A stretch of DNA of 64,000 nucleotides from Enterococcus hulanensis (GTDB taxonomy: Bacteria > Bacillota > Bacilli > Lactobacillales > Enterococcaceae). Numbering within the stretch: the first letter of the stretch is position 1; every line of letters starts with the position of its first letter. Shown here one piece after another: positions 51,041 through 61,117 of the stretch. The stretch lies in NCBI RefSeq assembly GCF_005405485.1, contig NZ_BJED01000001.1, positions 1-64,000 of the forward strand. Reading direction: 5' to 3'. Below the pieces are notes generated by a model. The model saw only the letters and a list, made by a program, of their open reading frames with translations. It was not told the DNA's origin and ran no database searches. The translations under genes were made by a program, and so were the position numbers.

Positions 51041-52525
51041 ATGATTTTTAGTTCGAATGAAAATATGATGATCAATATTTTGAATTTCGACGAATATGTG
51101 TCGGCGAAGTATCTTGCTGAAACATTGTATGTCTCGACCAAGACAGTTTATCGAATGATCAAAAAAAACAATGAACTGTTCATTGAGGAAAAAAAGGTGC
51201 CTCTAATAATCTCAGAGCATGGAAAAGGGTACAGGTTAAGTTCAAGGTTTCGCAACAGTGACGTGCACTCGATGGTCGAGTTTGCTGAGGAAAATACGTT
51301 GAACGAAGTTGCACTTGCTTTACTGTTTAAATATCCCAACAAGGTCAAGCGTACAGTGATGAACACCGACTATCTGAGCGACAGTTCCATTGAACGTCGG
51401 TTGAAAAAAATCGCTGAGATTATAAATAAATATGCTATTCAACTTCATTATGATCGTGAGTATCTATGGCTTAGCGGAAAAGAAGTAACGATTCGAAAAG
51501 CTATTAACCATCTTTTTTTAGAGATGAACAAACTCAACAGCCTAAGTGAGATCGGTATAACAATAAATGCAATTGATAAGTATTTTATCGATCAACAGAT
51601 CGTATTGATCGAAGAAATGCTCAATGAATATATTAATTATCCTTACGATATTACGATTTACACACACATTTATATGGTCATGAAGCGTTACCGGGAGGGC
51701 GAGGTACATTACTTAGGAAATCAAGAACCGCTGGAAAAAGAAGAACGATTACTAATGGAGTCAAATCCACAATTGCTAGAAGTCGCAACTAAAATTATTC
51801 GAAACATAGAAAACTATCTTTCGATTCAAATGGATTCCTTGGAAATCTATTTTGTTTTTCAAAATATTTATTCCATCAATAGCCAAAAACGAGAAAGCAG
51901 CAATGTTGATAAAAAACTAGCAGAGGAGATCACAAAAAAATTTATTACCGACTATTTTATGATTTCGGATGTGACCCTTTTACCAGAGAGCCGATCGCTA
52001 TATGAGGATTTGTATCAGCATATTTTGCCAATGCTTAGTCGCCTTCGTTCAGGTATCAGGGTGGAAAATAATTTGTTAGATGAACTGCTTTTAGAATATC
52101 GATCGACTTTTTTGAAGGTAAAGACATTAGCGGAAGAGATCAATCAGGAGTTGATGTTTGATACGAAGATGAATGATGCCGAAATCGGGTATCTAACGCT
52201 CTATTTTGAAAAATATAAGATTCATCGTCAAGAAGATAAAAATATCCTTCTCATTTGTTCAACTGGAGTAGGAACTTCCGAGCTGCTTAAAGTTCGAATC
52301 CAACAAAATTTTCCAACGATGAATATTATCGCGACAATGAGCCAAAGGCAGGTTAAAAAGAATCTTGATTTTATAAAGGAGAACGTGGATCTGATTTTTT
52401 CAACGATTCGAGTACCCATGGAAATTGAGAATATCCCTATATTGTTAATCAGTCCGCTGTTAATTGACAAGGACATCCAAAATATAAACCACACAATGAA
52501 GGAGATAGAGCAATGGAAAAAATAG
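51041..52525 (+). CDS. PRD-containing transcriptional regulator (MtlR/LicR type)
   Basis: The 494-residue protein has an N-terminal helix-turn-helix (V-S-A-K-Y-L-A-E-T-L-Y-V-S-T-K-T-V-Y-R-M-I-K-K), two PRD domains around residues 170-390 and an EIIB-like domain (L-L-I-C-S-T-G-V-G-T-S-E-L-L, near residue 405) whose cysteine can be phosphorylated. No fused IIA domain is present; a separate IIA gene overlaps its 3' end by 13 bases. The ATG at 51041 follows GAGGTGGGGG; the GTG at 51032 overlaps that site. It senses PTS flux and probably activates the sugar operon that follows. Confidence 0.9.
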   Translation: MIFSSNENMMINILNFDEYVSAKYLAETLYVSTKTVYRMIKKNNELFIEEKKVPLIISEHGKGYRLSSRFRNSDVHSMVEFAEENTLNEVALALLFKYPNKVKRTVMNTDYLSDSSIERRLKKIAEIINKYAIQLHYDREYLWLSGKEVTIRKAINHLFLEMNKLNSLSEIGITINAIDKYFIDQQIVLIEEMLNEYINYPYDITIYTHIYMVMKRYREGEVHYLGNQEPLEKEERLLMESNPQLLEVATKIIRNIENYLSIQMDSLEIYFVFQNIYSINSQKRESSNVDKKLAEEITKKFITDYFMISDVTLLPESRSLYEDLYQHILPMLSRLRSGIRVENNLLDELLLEYRSTFLKVKTLAEEINQELMFDTKMNDAEIGYLTLYFEKYKIHRQEDKNILLICSTGVGTSELLKVRIQQNFPTMNIIATMSQRQVKKNLDFIKENVDLIFSTIRVPMEIENIPILLISPLLIDKDIQNINHTMKEIEQWKK

Positions 52526-52977
52526 AATTAAATAAGGTGATCCATGAAGAATTGCTGAAGGTTAGATCAGTGGCAACAACTAAAGCAGAGGTCATCAATG
52601 AGTTGGGGGAGTTGTTACAAGAAAAAGGTTTTATCAACTCAACTTCTGAGTTTATCAAAGATGTGTATTTACGAGAGGAGGAAGGTGAAACGGGCATTGG
52701 TCAAGGTGTGGCCATTCCCCATGGAAAATCAACAGCTGTTTTAGAGACAACAGTCGCAATCGCAGTGTTGGAACAAGAGATTGAGTGGGAAACCTTAGAT
52801 GGAGAGGGGGTAAAGGTTGTTATTATGTTTGCGGTCAAAGATTCTGACGTAAACACCACTCACGTTTTGCTCTTGCAGCAAGTCGCGATATTACTGGCAA
52901 ACAATACATTTATCGAAGCAGTCAAGAATGTTGAGTCAGCCGATGCGTTGTATAAATTGATTACAGAATTTCAATAA
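52513..52977 (+). CDS. PTS fructose/mannitol-type enzyme IIA
   Basis: The 154 residues form a PTS_EIIA_2 domain, with the phosphorylated His70 in V-A-I-P-H-G-K-S and a preceding E-E-G-E-T-G-I-G-Q-G. It accepts phosphate from HPr and passes it to the IIB at 53891. Its start lies within the end of the regulator gene, so the two are coupled. With the separate IIB and IIC genes it makes a complete split fructose-family system. Confidence 0.93.
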   Translation: MEKIELNKVIHEELLKVRSVATTKAEVINELGELLQEKGFINSTSEFIKDVYLREEEGETGIGQGVAIPHGKSTAVLETTVAIAVLEQEIEWETLDGEGVKVVIMFAVKDSDVNTTHVLLLQQVAILLANNTFIEAVKNVESADALYKLITEFQ

Positions 52978-53003
52978 AAAGCCATTATAAAGGAGAAGAT
53001 CAA

Positions 53004-53870
53004 ATGTTAGTAACAGGTAAAGAAATTTTAAGTATTGCAAAGGAACAAGGGTTTGCGGTACCAGCTTTCAATGCAGGTTCAGGTCAACTATTAAATGCGG
53101 TGATGGAGGCTTGCGAAGAAGCACAATCACCAGTGATGATCGCGATTCATCCAGATGAGTTAAGTTTTTTGACTGACAGCTTTGTTGCACAGGTAACGTA
53201 TCTTGCCAACCATTCGAAGATTCCGGTTTGTATCCATTTGGATCACGGTGCTAGCTTTGAGCAAGTCATCCACGCTATTAGTATCGGATTTACATCAGTG
53301 ATGATCGATGCGTCTCATTTATCATTTGAAGACAATATCGCTGTTTCTAAGAAAGTAGTAGAAGCTGCTCATGCTGCAGGTGTGTCCGTCGAAGCGGAGC
53401 TGGGAACGATCGGTGATACTGGAAATACTGTTGAAGGCGGTGTGAGTGAAATTATTTATACTGATCCTAAAGTCGCACAAGATTTTATCGAACAAACTGG
53501 CGTAGATAGTTTAGCCGTTGCCATTGGCACTGCGCATGGTATTTATCCGAAAGATGTTGATCCAAAATTGCGTTTAGATATCTTAGAAGAAATCGAAGCT
53601 TTGACAGATATTCCACTCGTTCTTCACGGCGGATCAAGCAATCCAGATAACGAAATCAGCAAGGCAGTAACGATGGGTGTGAACAAAATCAATATTTCTA
53701 GCGATATCAAAATTGTTTTCGCCAACAAATTACGCGAGGTATTAAATGCAGGAAATAATGAAATCCGCGAACCCAATGTTTTATTCCCGGAATGCATGGA
53801 AGAAACTAAGCAAGTCGCATTAGAAAAGATTCACCTATTCAAATCAAATGATAAGGTGAAATATTATTAG
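53004..53870 (+). CDS. Class II ketose-(bis)phosphate aldolase
   Basis: The 288-residue protein is a zinc aldolase of the FbaA/GatY/KbaY group. It has P-A-F-N-A-G-S near residue 20, zinc-binding H-L-D-H-G-A near residue 80, V-E-A-E-L-G-T-I-G near residue 132, A-I-G-T-A-H-G near residue 174 and L-V-L-H-G-G-S-S near residue 207. It splits a ketose phosphate to dihydroxyacetone phosphate and an aldehyde. Lying between the IIA and IIB genes of a fructose-type PTS, it probably acts on the ketose-1-phosphate or bisphosphate derived from the imported sugar. The precise sugar cannot be told by eye. Confidence 0.92.
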   Translation: MLVTGKEILSIAKEQGFAVPAFNAGSGQLLNAVMEACEEAQSPVMIAIHPDELSFLTDSFVAQVTYLANHSKIPVCIHLDHGASFEQVIHAISIGFTSVMIDASHLSFEDNIAVSKKVVEAAHAAGVSVEAELGTIGDTGNTVEGGVSEIIYTDPKVAQDFIEQTGVDSLAVAIGTAHGIYPKDVDPKLRLDILEEIEALTDIPLVLHGGSSNPDNEISKAVTMGVNKINISSDIKIVFANKLREVLNAGNNEIREPNVLFPECMEETKQVALEKIHLFKSNDKVKYY

Positions 53871-53890
53871 AACAAAAGGAGAGATGGTAA

Positions 53891-54199
53891 ATGAAAATTG
53901 TTGGAATTGCAGCATGTACTGCCGGCATTGCCCACACCTATATTGCCAAGGAAAAGCTGATTCAAGCAGGTATTGATCGCGGTCACGACATTCACATCGA
54001 AACTCAAGGATTAGCAGGAACACAAGATGGCTTGACTCAACAACAGATTGATGAAGCGGATGTAGTTATCATTGCAGCAGATATCAAGGTAAATGGCCGA
54101 GATCGCTTTAAAAATAAAAAAATCGTTGAAGTACCGACTGGATTAGTTGTTAAATCGCCAAATAAATTAGTTGAGAAGTTGGAAGAGGTTAAAGCATAG
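53891..54199 (+). CDS. PTS fructose-family enzyme IIB
   Basis: The 102-residue protein is a stand-alone fructose-type IIB with the phosphorylated Cys9 in I-A-A-C-T-A-G-I-A-H-T-Y, followed by E-T-Q-G near residue 38. It transfers phosphate from the IIA to the sugar at the IIC. It lies ten bases before the IIC start. Confidence 0.94.
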   Translation: MKIVGIAACTAGIAHTYIAKEKLIQAGIDRGHDIHIETQGLAGTQDGLTQQQIDEADVVIIAADIKVNGRDRFKNKKIVEVPTGLVVKSPNKLVEKLEEVKA

Positions 54200-54209
54200 G
54201 AGGAAAAAA

Positions 54210-55839
<1,630 letters not shown>

Positions 55840-55893
55840 TGGTTGATTCAGACTAGGTGCGCGATGCCCTAGTCTGTTTTTGAAAGGATAATG

Positions 55894-56856
55894 ATGGAAA
55901 AATTTAAATTGGAAAACGCGCAAGTACTGGTGGAATTTCTAAGCTTTGGCGGCATACTAACTAAAATGATCAATAAAAAAACAGGACAAAACTATGTATT
56001 GGCTTATGAAAAGGATACTGATTATTTATCTAATCCATACTTTTTTGGAGCAACGATTGGACGAAATGCTGGCAGAACCTTTCCGTCTTTTTATCGGGAT
56101 TATTCTGGTAAGAAAATCATGTTGGATACAAATGAAGGCAGAGTCCATCTTCATGGCGGAAAAAATGGGTTTCATCAAGTTGAATGGCAAGTAGAAATAT
56201 CGGATCAAACCAGCTGTAAACTATCCTATTTTGACAGTCATTCTTTGTACGACCCAATGAACATAGAGCTAATCTACAGTCTAGAAAAAAATCGTTTTTC
56301 AATCAAAGCCAAAGGTACATCGCTGGTTCCAACAGTGTGTAATGTAACTAATCATAGTTATTTCAATTTGAACGAGCAATTAACGATTAAGGACCACCAT
56401 TTACAGATGGCTGCGGCTGAGATTCAGTTGATCGATGAACAGTTTATTCCAACGACGAAGTATTCTGCAATGCATGAACCTATCTATGCGCCATTTGGTT
56501 TTGAACAAGAAAAACCGATTGGTCAAGCACTAGAGTTACAAACAGAGCTTTCAAAAATTTGTGCAGATGGGATCGATTTAGCCTATCGCTTTACTGAAAA
56601 CGATACGACTAAACCGAGAATTGTCTTGACCGATCCGCAAGAAAAGAATAAGCTAACCGTTTACTCTGATCAAGAAGCTTGTGTTGTATATACCTTAAAT
56701 AAAATATCCGACAAGGTTAAAACGGATCGTGGGTATCAGGTTGAAAAATTTGGCGGAATAACTTTTGAGATGCAGCGTACCCCCAATTATGTTCAAACTG
56801 AAGAAGATATTTTAGCAACTGATTATTCAGCGGTGACAATTTATGAAATTGGATAG
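55894..56856 (+). CDS. Aldose 1-epimerase (mutarotase) family protein
   Basis: The 320-residue protein has the galactose-mutarotase fold signature: G-A-T-I-G-R-N-A-G-R near residue 50, H-L-H-G-G-K-N-G-F near residue 88, the catalytic-type histidine in N-V-T-N-H-S-Y-F-N-L near residue 152, and a late E-A-C-V-V-Y-T. It would interconvert the alpha and beta anomers of the aldose before isomerisation. An ATG at 55891 directly precedes the chosen one. It is followed eight bases later by the sugar kinase. Confidence 0.88.
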   Translation: MEKFKLENAQVLVEFLSFGGILTKMINKKTGQNYVLAYEKDTDYLSNPYFFGATIGRNAGRTFPSFYRDYSGKKIMLDTNEGRVHLHGGKNGFHQVEWQVEISDQTSCKLSYFDSHSLYDPMNIELIYSLEKNRFSIKAKGTSLVPTVCNVTNHSYFNLNEQLTIKDHHLQMAAAEIQLIDEQFIPTTKYSAMHEPIYAPFGFEQEKPIGQALELQTELSKICADGIDLAYRFTENDTTKPRIVLTDPQEKNKLTVYSDQEACVVYTLNKISDKVKTDRGYQVEKFGGITFEMQRTPNYVQTEEDILATDYSAVTIYEIG

Positions 56857-56864
56857 GAGGAAGG

Positions 56865-58337
56865 ATGATGAACTATTTTTTAGGTGTCGATCTGGGTACG
56901 AGTTCATTAAAAATCATTTTAGGCGATGAAAAAGGTAAGCTGCTTGGGAGCAGCAGTAGCTCATTTTCGATTACTTCGACACAAAATGGCTATAGTGAAC
57001 AAAATCCTAAGGACTGGTTGAGTGCCTTTGAGCTTGCGCTGACAGAGATTATCCAACAGTTTCCAGAGATAAAAAAGTCGCCTTTGACCATTGGATTTTC
57101 TGGGCAAATGCACACTTTGATATTGTTAGATTCGTATGGTGAGGTTCTACGTCCGGCAATTTTATGGAATGATGGGCGAACAACTGAAGAAGTGAAGGAG
57201 CTGAAACAGCTAGTAGGTGATCATTTATTGGAAATAGAAAAGAACATTCCATTAGAAGGGTTCACTTTGCCAAAAATAAGATGGATTCAGAAAAATGAGC
57301 CCGATTTGTGGGAGCAAACATGGAAATTCATGCTACCAAAGGATTATTTAGTTTATTCATTAACCGGTAATGCTTATACTGAACTTTCCGATGGAGCTGG
57401 GACTATTATGGTTGATATTCAGAACCACTGCTGGGATGAAGCACTTTTAAACAAACTTTCTATTCCGCTAGATAAATGTCCTGAAATAAAAGCTTCGACA
57501 GCTATTATTGGTGAGATGAAAGACGAGCTGAAAGAAGAATATGGGTTGACCGGAACTGTCAGTTTCGTATTGGGAGGGGCGGATAATGCTTGTGGCGCTT
57601 TTGCAACGATTTCTGATCGCCAAGCTCAAGGACTGATTTCAGTAGGAACATCGGGTGTAGTTTTAGCTTACACAGATGCGGAAGAACCTAAAAATTTAGG
57701 TAAATATCATTATTTTAATTCTGTAATAGAAAACGTTCATTATAAAATGGGAGTGACTCTTTCGGCAGGTTATTCTCTGGATTGGTTCAAAAAAATCCTC
57801 TCGCCAACAGAATCATTTGAAAATTTCACGAAAACCGCTGAAGAAAGTATGATCGGAAGTCATGGAATTACCTTTTTGCCATATCTTTTTGGTGAACGAA
57901 GTCCCTATTTTGATACTAATATGACTGGTTCGTTGATTGGTTTACGAGCGCATCATAAAAAGGAAGATATTGTTCGAGCAATCATGGAAGGAATTGCCTT
58001 TTCACTAAAAAATGTATACGAAAATATGGGGTACGGGCAAACTAGTCGAATCAAGACTTTTCGTATGACAGGCGGAGTCACCAAAAACCCATTTTGGTTA
58101 CAAATGTTCGCAGATATATTTCAAGCGAAAATCGAAATACTGGCCTTTGATGAAGGACCGGCATACGGCGCACTATTATGTGCGGTGTCAGGAATGCAGG
58201 ATGAAGAAATAATCGAAAGCTGGATAGATACTAATTATGTTAAGCATACTTACATTCCAACAAAAGAGGGCAAAAAATACGAAATACCTTACCAGCGGTT
58301 TATTCAATTTTCTAGACAGCAATTGACTAATCATTAA
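56865..58337 (+). CDS. FGGY-family sugar kinase, xylulokinase-like
   Basis: The 490-residue kinase begins with the FGGY pattern F-L-G-V-D-L-G-T-S-S-L-K. It carries G-F-S-G-Q-M-H near residue 78 (xylulokinase type), I-L-W-N-D-G-R near residue 102, the catalytic aspartate region L-S-D-G-A-G-T near residue 172, and the ATP-binding G-G-V-T-K-N-P near residue 405. It most likely makes D-xylulose-5-phosphate from the product of the lyxose isomerase, feeding the pentose-phosphate pathway. It is the last gene of the operon, before a perfect terminator. The xylB symbol is not used because the substrate is not proven. Confidence 0.9.
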   Translation: MMNYFLGVDLGTSSLKIILGDEKGKLLGSSSSSFSITSTQNGYSEQNPKDWLSAFELALTEIIQQFPEIKKSPLTIGFSGQMHTLILLDSYGEVLRPAILWNDGRTTEEVKELKQLVGDHLLEIEKNIPLEGFTLPKIRWIQKNEPDLWEQTWKFMLPKDYLVYSLTGNAYTELSDGAGTIMVDIQNHCWDEALLNKLSIPLDKCPEIKASTAIIGEMKDELKEEYGLTGTVSFVLGGADNACGAFATISDRQAQGLISVGTSGVVLAYTDAEEPKNLGKYHYFNSVIENVHYKMGVTLSAGYSLDWFKKILSPTESFENFTKTAEESMIGSHGITFLPYLFGERSPYFDTNMTGSLIGLRAHHKKEDIVRAIMEGIAFSLKNVYENMGYGQTSRIKTFRMTGGVTKNPFWLQMFADIFQAKIEILAFDEGPAYGALLCAVSGMQDEEIIESWIDTNYVKHTYIPTKEGKKYEIPYQRFIQFSRQQLTNH

Positions 58338-58367
58338 ATCTTTAAAACTAAAATCAATCAAATAGTA

Positions 58368-58402
58368 AGCAAATAAGTGTACTCAAGCTTATTTGCTTTT
58401 TT
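58368..58402 (+). terminator. Terminator of the lyxose/PTS operon
   Basis: AGCAAATAAG and CTTATTTGCT form a perfect 10-bp stem with a ten-base loop, followed by TTTTTT. It starts 31 bases after the kinase stop codon. Confidence 0.88.
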
Positions 58403-58630
58403 CTATTCTTGAGTAGCTAAATGAATTATTTTTGAGAAATTTTATCGTGAAGACTATGATTTAAAATCGTTTTTGAGATAATAGAGACAAAATAAATTCT
58501 ATTATTAGTGAGAAAACCCTTATGAATAGAGACAGTTTATAAGGACAAGCAGCGTATCAATTCACTTCAAAGATTTAGTTGCTTTTAAGGTGGAACAGTT
58601 AGTGTCTGACGCAATTTTGGAGGAACTCAA

Positions 58631-59614
58631 ATGAAACTAGAGGAACTAAAGGATTTACTGTTGCAAGAAAATGAAATCGAAAAGATCCAACGTACAAAGG
58701 GCTATAATGTCAATGATCAGCATCTGCCTTTTGAAGAAGTTGAGATTCCTAAAATGCCAAGCAGCAGCTTTTTTAAAGAGGGCAACATTTTCATTAATAA
58801 ACATCATCGGTATTCAGAAATGCCCAAGCACACGCATGAATTTGTGGAGTTCAACTATATGCTGTCTGGAAGCTGCACACAGTATGTTAATGAGAAAAAG
58901 GTGGTGTTGAATGAAGGTGAAATCATTTTGCTAGATAAGGATATCGTTCAACGAATTGATCCATTAGGTCAAAATGATTTATTGATCAATATTTTGCTGA
59001 AGGATGAATCAATCACAACGGATATCATCATCAATATGGTCAAATCGACGGGATTAGTCAACGAATTTCTAATGAATGCTTCAAATAAATCTGGCGCACA
59101 TGATGCTTTTATTCACTTTCATTGTGGGAAGAATGATGAGGTTCAGGAGATCATTCATAATCTGATCTTGGAATATTTTCAAAAGAAAAGGTATTTTATG
59201 CGCGCGGCCAACCTATTGCTGTCTCTCTTATTGATCGAATTAACGCGGATGATCGAAGAGGAGAGCTTGGACAATTACCAGAAAAAAGATGAAGAAATCA
59301 TCAATATCTTAAAGTATATCGATGTTCATTTTAGACACCTTAGTTTGAAAGACTTAGCCGATGAGTTTGGCTATAATCCAAACTATATGGGAAATAAATT
59401 GAAAAAGGAAACTGGCAGGACCTTTCAGGATTTGATCAATTCTGCCAAATATCAGACGGCCTTGGAGCTGATGAAGGAAACGGATAAAAGTATCGAAGAT
59501 ATCGCCTATGAAGTTGGTTTCTATTCATTGCCTTCACTGTACAAATTGTTTGCTAGATTCACCGAAAAGACGCCGAAGCAAGTGAAAATACAGATAATTA
59601 AAAATGAAATTTAA
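58631..59614 (+). CDS. AraC-family regulator of the rhamnoside cluster
   Basis: The 327-residue protein has a cupin-like N-terminal half (M-P-K-H-T-H-E-F-V-E-F-N-Y near residue 64) and a C-terminal AraC DNA-binding domain (L-S-L-K-D-L-A-D-E-F-G-Y-N-P-N-Y-M-G-N-K-L-K-K-E-T-G and I-E-D-I-A-Y-E-V-G-F, residues 238-300). The ATG follows TGGAGG. A terminator follows it, then the MFS permease and the GH78 enzyme on the same strand, which it probably activates. Confidence 0.9.
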   Translation: MKLEELKDLLLQENEIEKIQRTKGYNVNDQHLPFEEVEIPKMPSSSFFKEGNIFINKHHRYSEMPKHTHEFVEFNYMLSGSCTQYVNEKKVVLNEGEIILLDKDIVQRIDPLGQNDLLINILLKDESITTDIIINMVKSTGLVNEFLMNASNKSGAHDAFIHFHCGKNDEVQEIIHNLILEYFQKKRYFMRAANLLLSLLLIELTRMIEEESLDNYQKKDEEIINILKYIDVHFRHLSLKDLADEFGYNPNYMGNKLKKETGRTFQDLINSAKYQTALELMKETDKSIEDIAYEVGFYSLPSLYKLFARFTEKTPKQVKIQIIKNEI

Positions 59615-59647
59615 AAGACTTTCCTTTTTTGAAGGAAAGTCTTTTTC
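59613..59647 (+). terminator. Terminator after the AraC gene
   Basis: AAAAGACTTTCCTT and AAGGAAAGTCTTTT form a perfect 14-bp stem overlapping the stop codon, with a five-base loop and a T-rich tail. Confidence 0.88.
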
Positions 59648-59762
59648 TGTAGTTTGGATAAAAAACATCTGGTCATAGACCATAGTTGGAAATGTGTAAT
59701 ACGCTTACAATTAGCTCGTAAGTTGATCAGCTGATTAGAAAGATGAAATGGAGTGTGTGATT

Positions 59763-61091
59763 GTGAGTAAAAAAAATGATTCAACAAATTCATTAGTGAA
59801 AAGGTATTCACCTTTGGCGACTGCGGCTGGAATAGGTTCTATGCTGGGCTCAGGCTGTATCGTCGGCTTGTCTGCGACGATTCCTGTTTGGCAAAAGGGG
59901 TTGGAATTAACGACTGGACAAGTTGGGATTCTTTCAGGTGGTTTGACTTTTGCGATTGCCTTTGGCTCGATGTTTGCAGGAAATATCAGTAATGGATTCG
60001 GCTTGATTCGATCGTTTAATTGGCTAAATCTTTTCTATGCGGTTGGTGCGGCGATCTGTATTTTTTCAAATAGTTTCTTGATGCTGTTAGCAGGAGTGAT
60101 CGTTATGGGAGCGTCATCTGGAGCAGATTTACCAATTAGTTTGACTGTGGTTTCCCATGATGCACCGGATGAAACGACATCGGCTAAGCTGGTTTCTTCA
60201 ACACAAATCTTTTGGCAAATCGGTGTTTTTATTTCTTATATCTGTTCCTTCTTACTTTCTGGGATCGAAGGTGTTCTGGGGGCGCGGATCGTTTTTGCTA
60301 TTTTATTCGGCTTTGCAGTAGTGACTTGGCTATGGCGGACACTTTCAGCGAAGTTCAAAATCTTCCATGAAGAAGGCTATGCCCGCCAAGCGGCTAACAA
60401 GACGATTACTGAACAAGGCCAAGAGGTATCCTTTAAAACCGTGCTTTTTGGTCAGAACAAAAATAAATATTTAGGGTTCTTCTTAGCCATTATTACTTTT
60501 TATGTGTGTTGGAATTTATTGGCAAATACATGGGGTCAATTCCAGACCTATGCGTTAACAAATGCTGGCGCAACTCAAACCCAAGCTACTGGATTGGGAA
60601 TCGTGCTAAACATTGTTTCTTTAGCTACTACAATTATTTTCGCATCGATTTCTGGTGGGAAATTCCGCAACAAGGCTTTCTTCATCGGTGCTTTCGTACA
60701 ATTTGCGGCGATGGTAGGCATGGCATTAATCGGCGGCGGAGCTGGCTTTATCGCTTTAGCTATTACGATTGCTTTTTATAATTTCGGTAATCCATTAGCT
60801 GGTGAAGCGATTTATAAAGTGTGGACCCAAGAATCATTTCCTGCTGAAACTAGAGCATCGCTTCAAGGCTTCATCAATGGTTTTTCACGATTATGCTGCG
60901 GACTTTTTGCTTTTGTTACTCCTTACTTGGTGATGCCGGATCGCATCCAATCATCAATGATTGGATTTGCAGGAATCGTCCTGTTAGCGACCATCGCTGG
61001 GATCGTCATGATGAGATTGCAGAAAAAATATGGAACGTCTGAGAATCATAACGTCGAGGCTATTCAAGATACCGATGTCACAGTGCAATAA
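59763..61091 (+). CDS. MFS sugar transporter
   Basis: The 442-residue protein has 12 predicted membrane segments with a central loop near residues 200-225. MFS markers include G-S-M-F-A-G-N-I-S-N-G-F-G near residue 72 and the E-T-R-A-S-L-Q-G-F motif near residue 365. The likely start is the GTG at 59763 behind a GGAG; the frame's ATG at 59748 sits on top of that site. It lies directly before the GH78 enzyme and probably imports the rhamnoside or its products. Confidence 0.87.
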   Translation: MSKKNDSTNSLVKRYSPLATAAGIGSMLGSGCIVGLSATIPVWQKGLELTTGQVGILSGGLTFAIAFGSMFAGNISNGFGLIRSFNWLNLFYAVGAAICIFSNSFLMLLAGVIVMGASSGADLPISLTVVSHDAPDETTSAKLVSSTQIFWQIGVFISYICSFLLSGIEGVLGARIVFAILFGFAVVTWLWRTLSAKFKIFHEEGYARQAANKTITEQGQEVSFKTVLFGQNKNKYLGFFLAIITFYVCWNLLANTWGQFQTYALTNAGATQTQATGLGIVLNIVSLATTIIFASISGGKFRNKAFFIGAFVQFAAMVGMALIGGGAGFIALAITIAFYNFGNPLAGEAIYKVWTQESFPAETRASLQGFINGFSRLCCGLFAFVTPYLVMPDRIQSSMIGFAGIVLLATIAGIVMMRLQKKYGTSENHNVEAIQDTDVTVQ

Positions 61092-61117
61092 AAAGAGAGT
61101 TAGTGAGGAGAATGAGC

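Noticed and set aside
51041-52525. PRD regulator as an Mga-type virulence regulator
   Set aside because: The EIIB-like C-S-T-G-V-G motif, the PRD domains and the adjoining PTS IIA gene fit the MtlR/LicR sugar regulators better.
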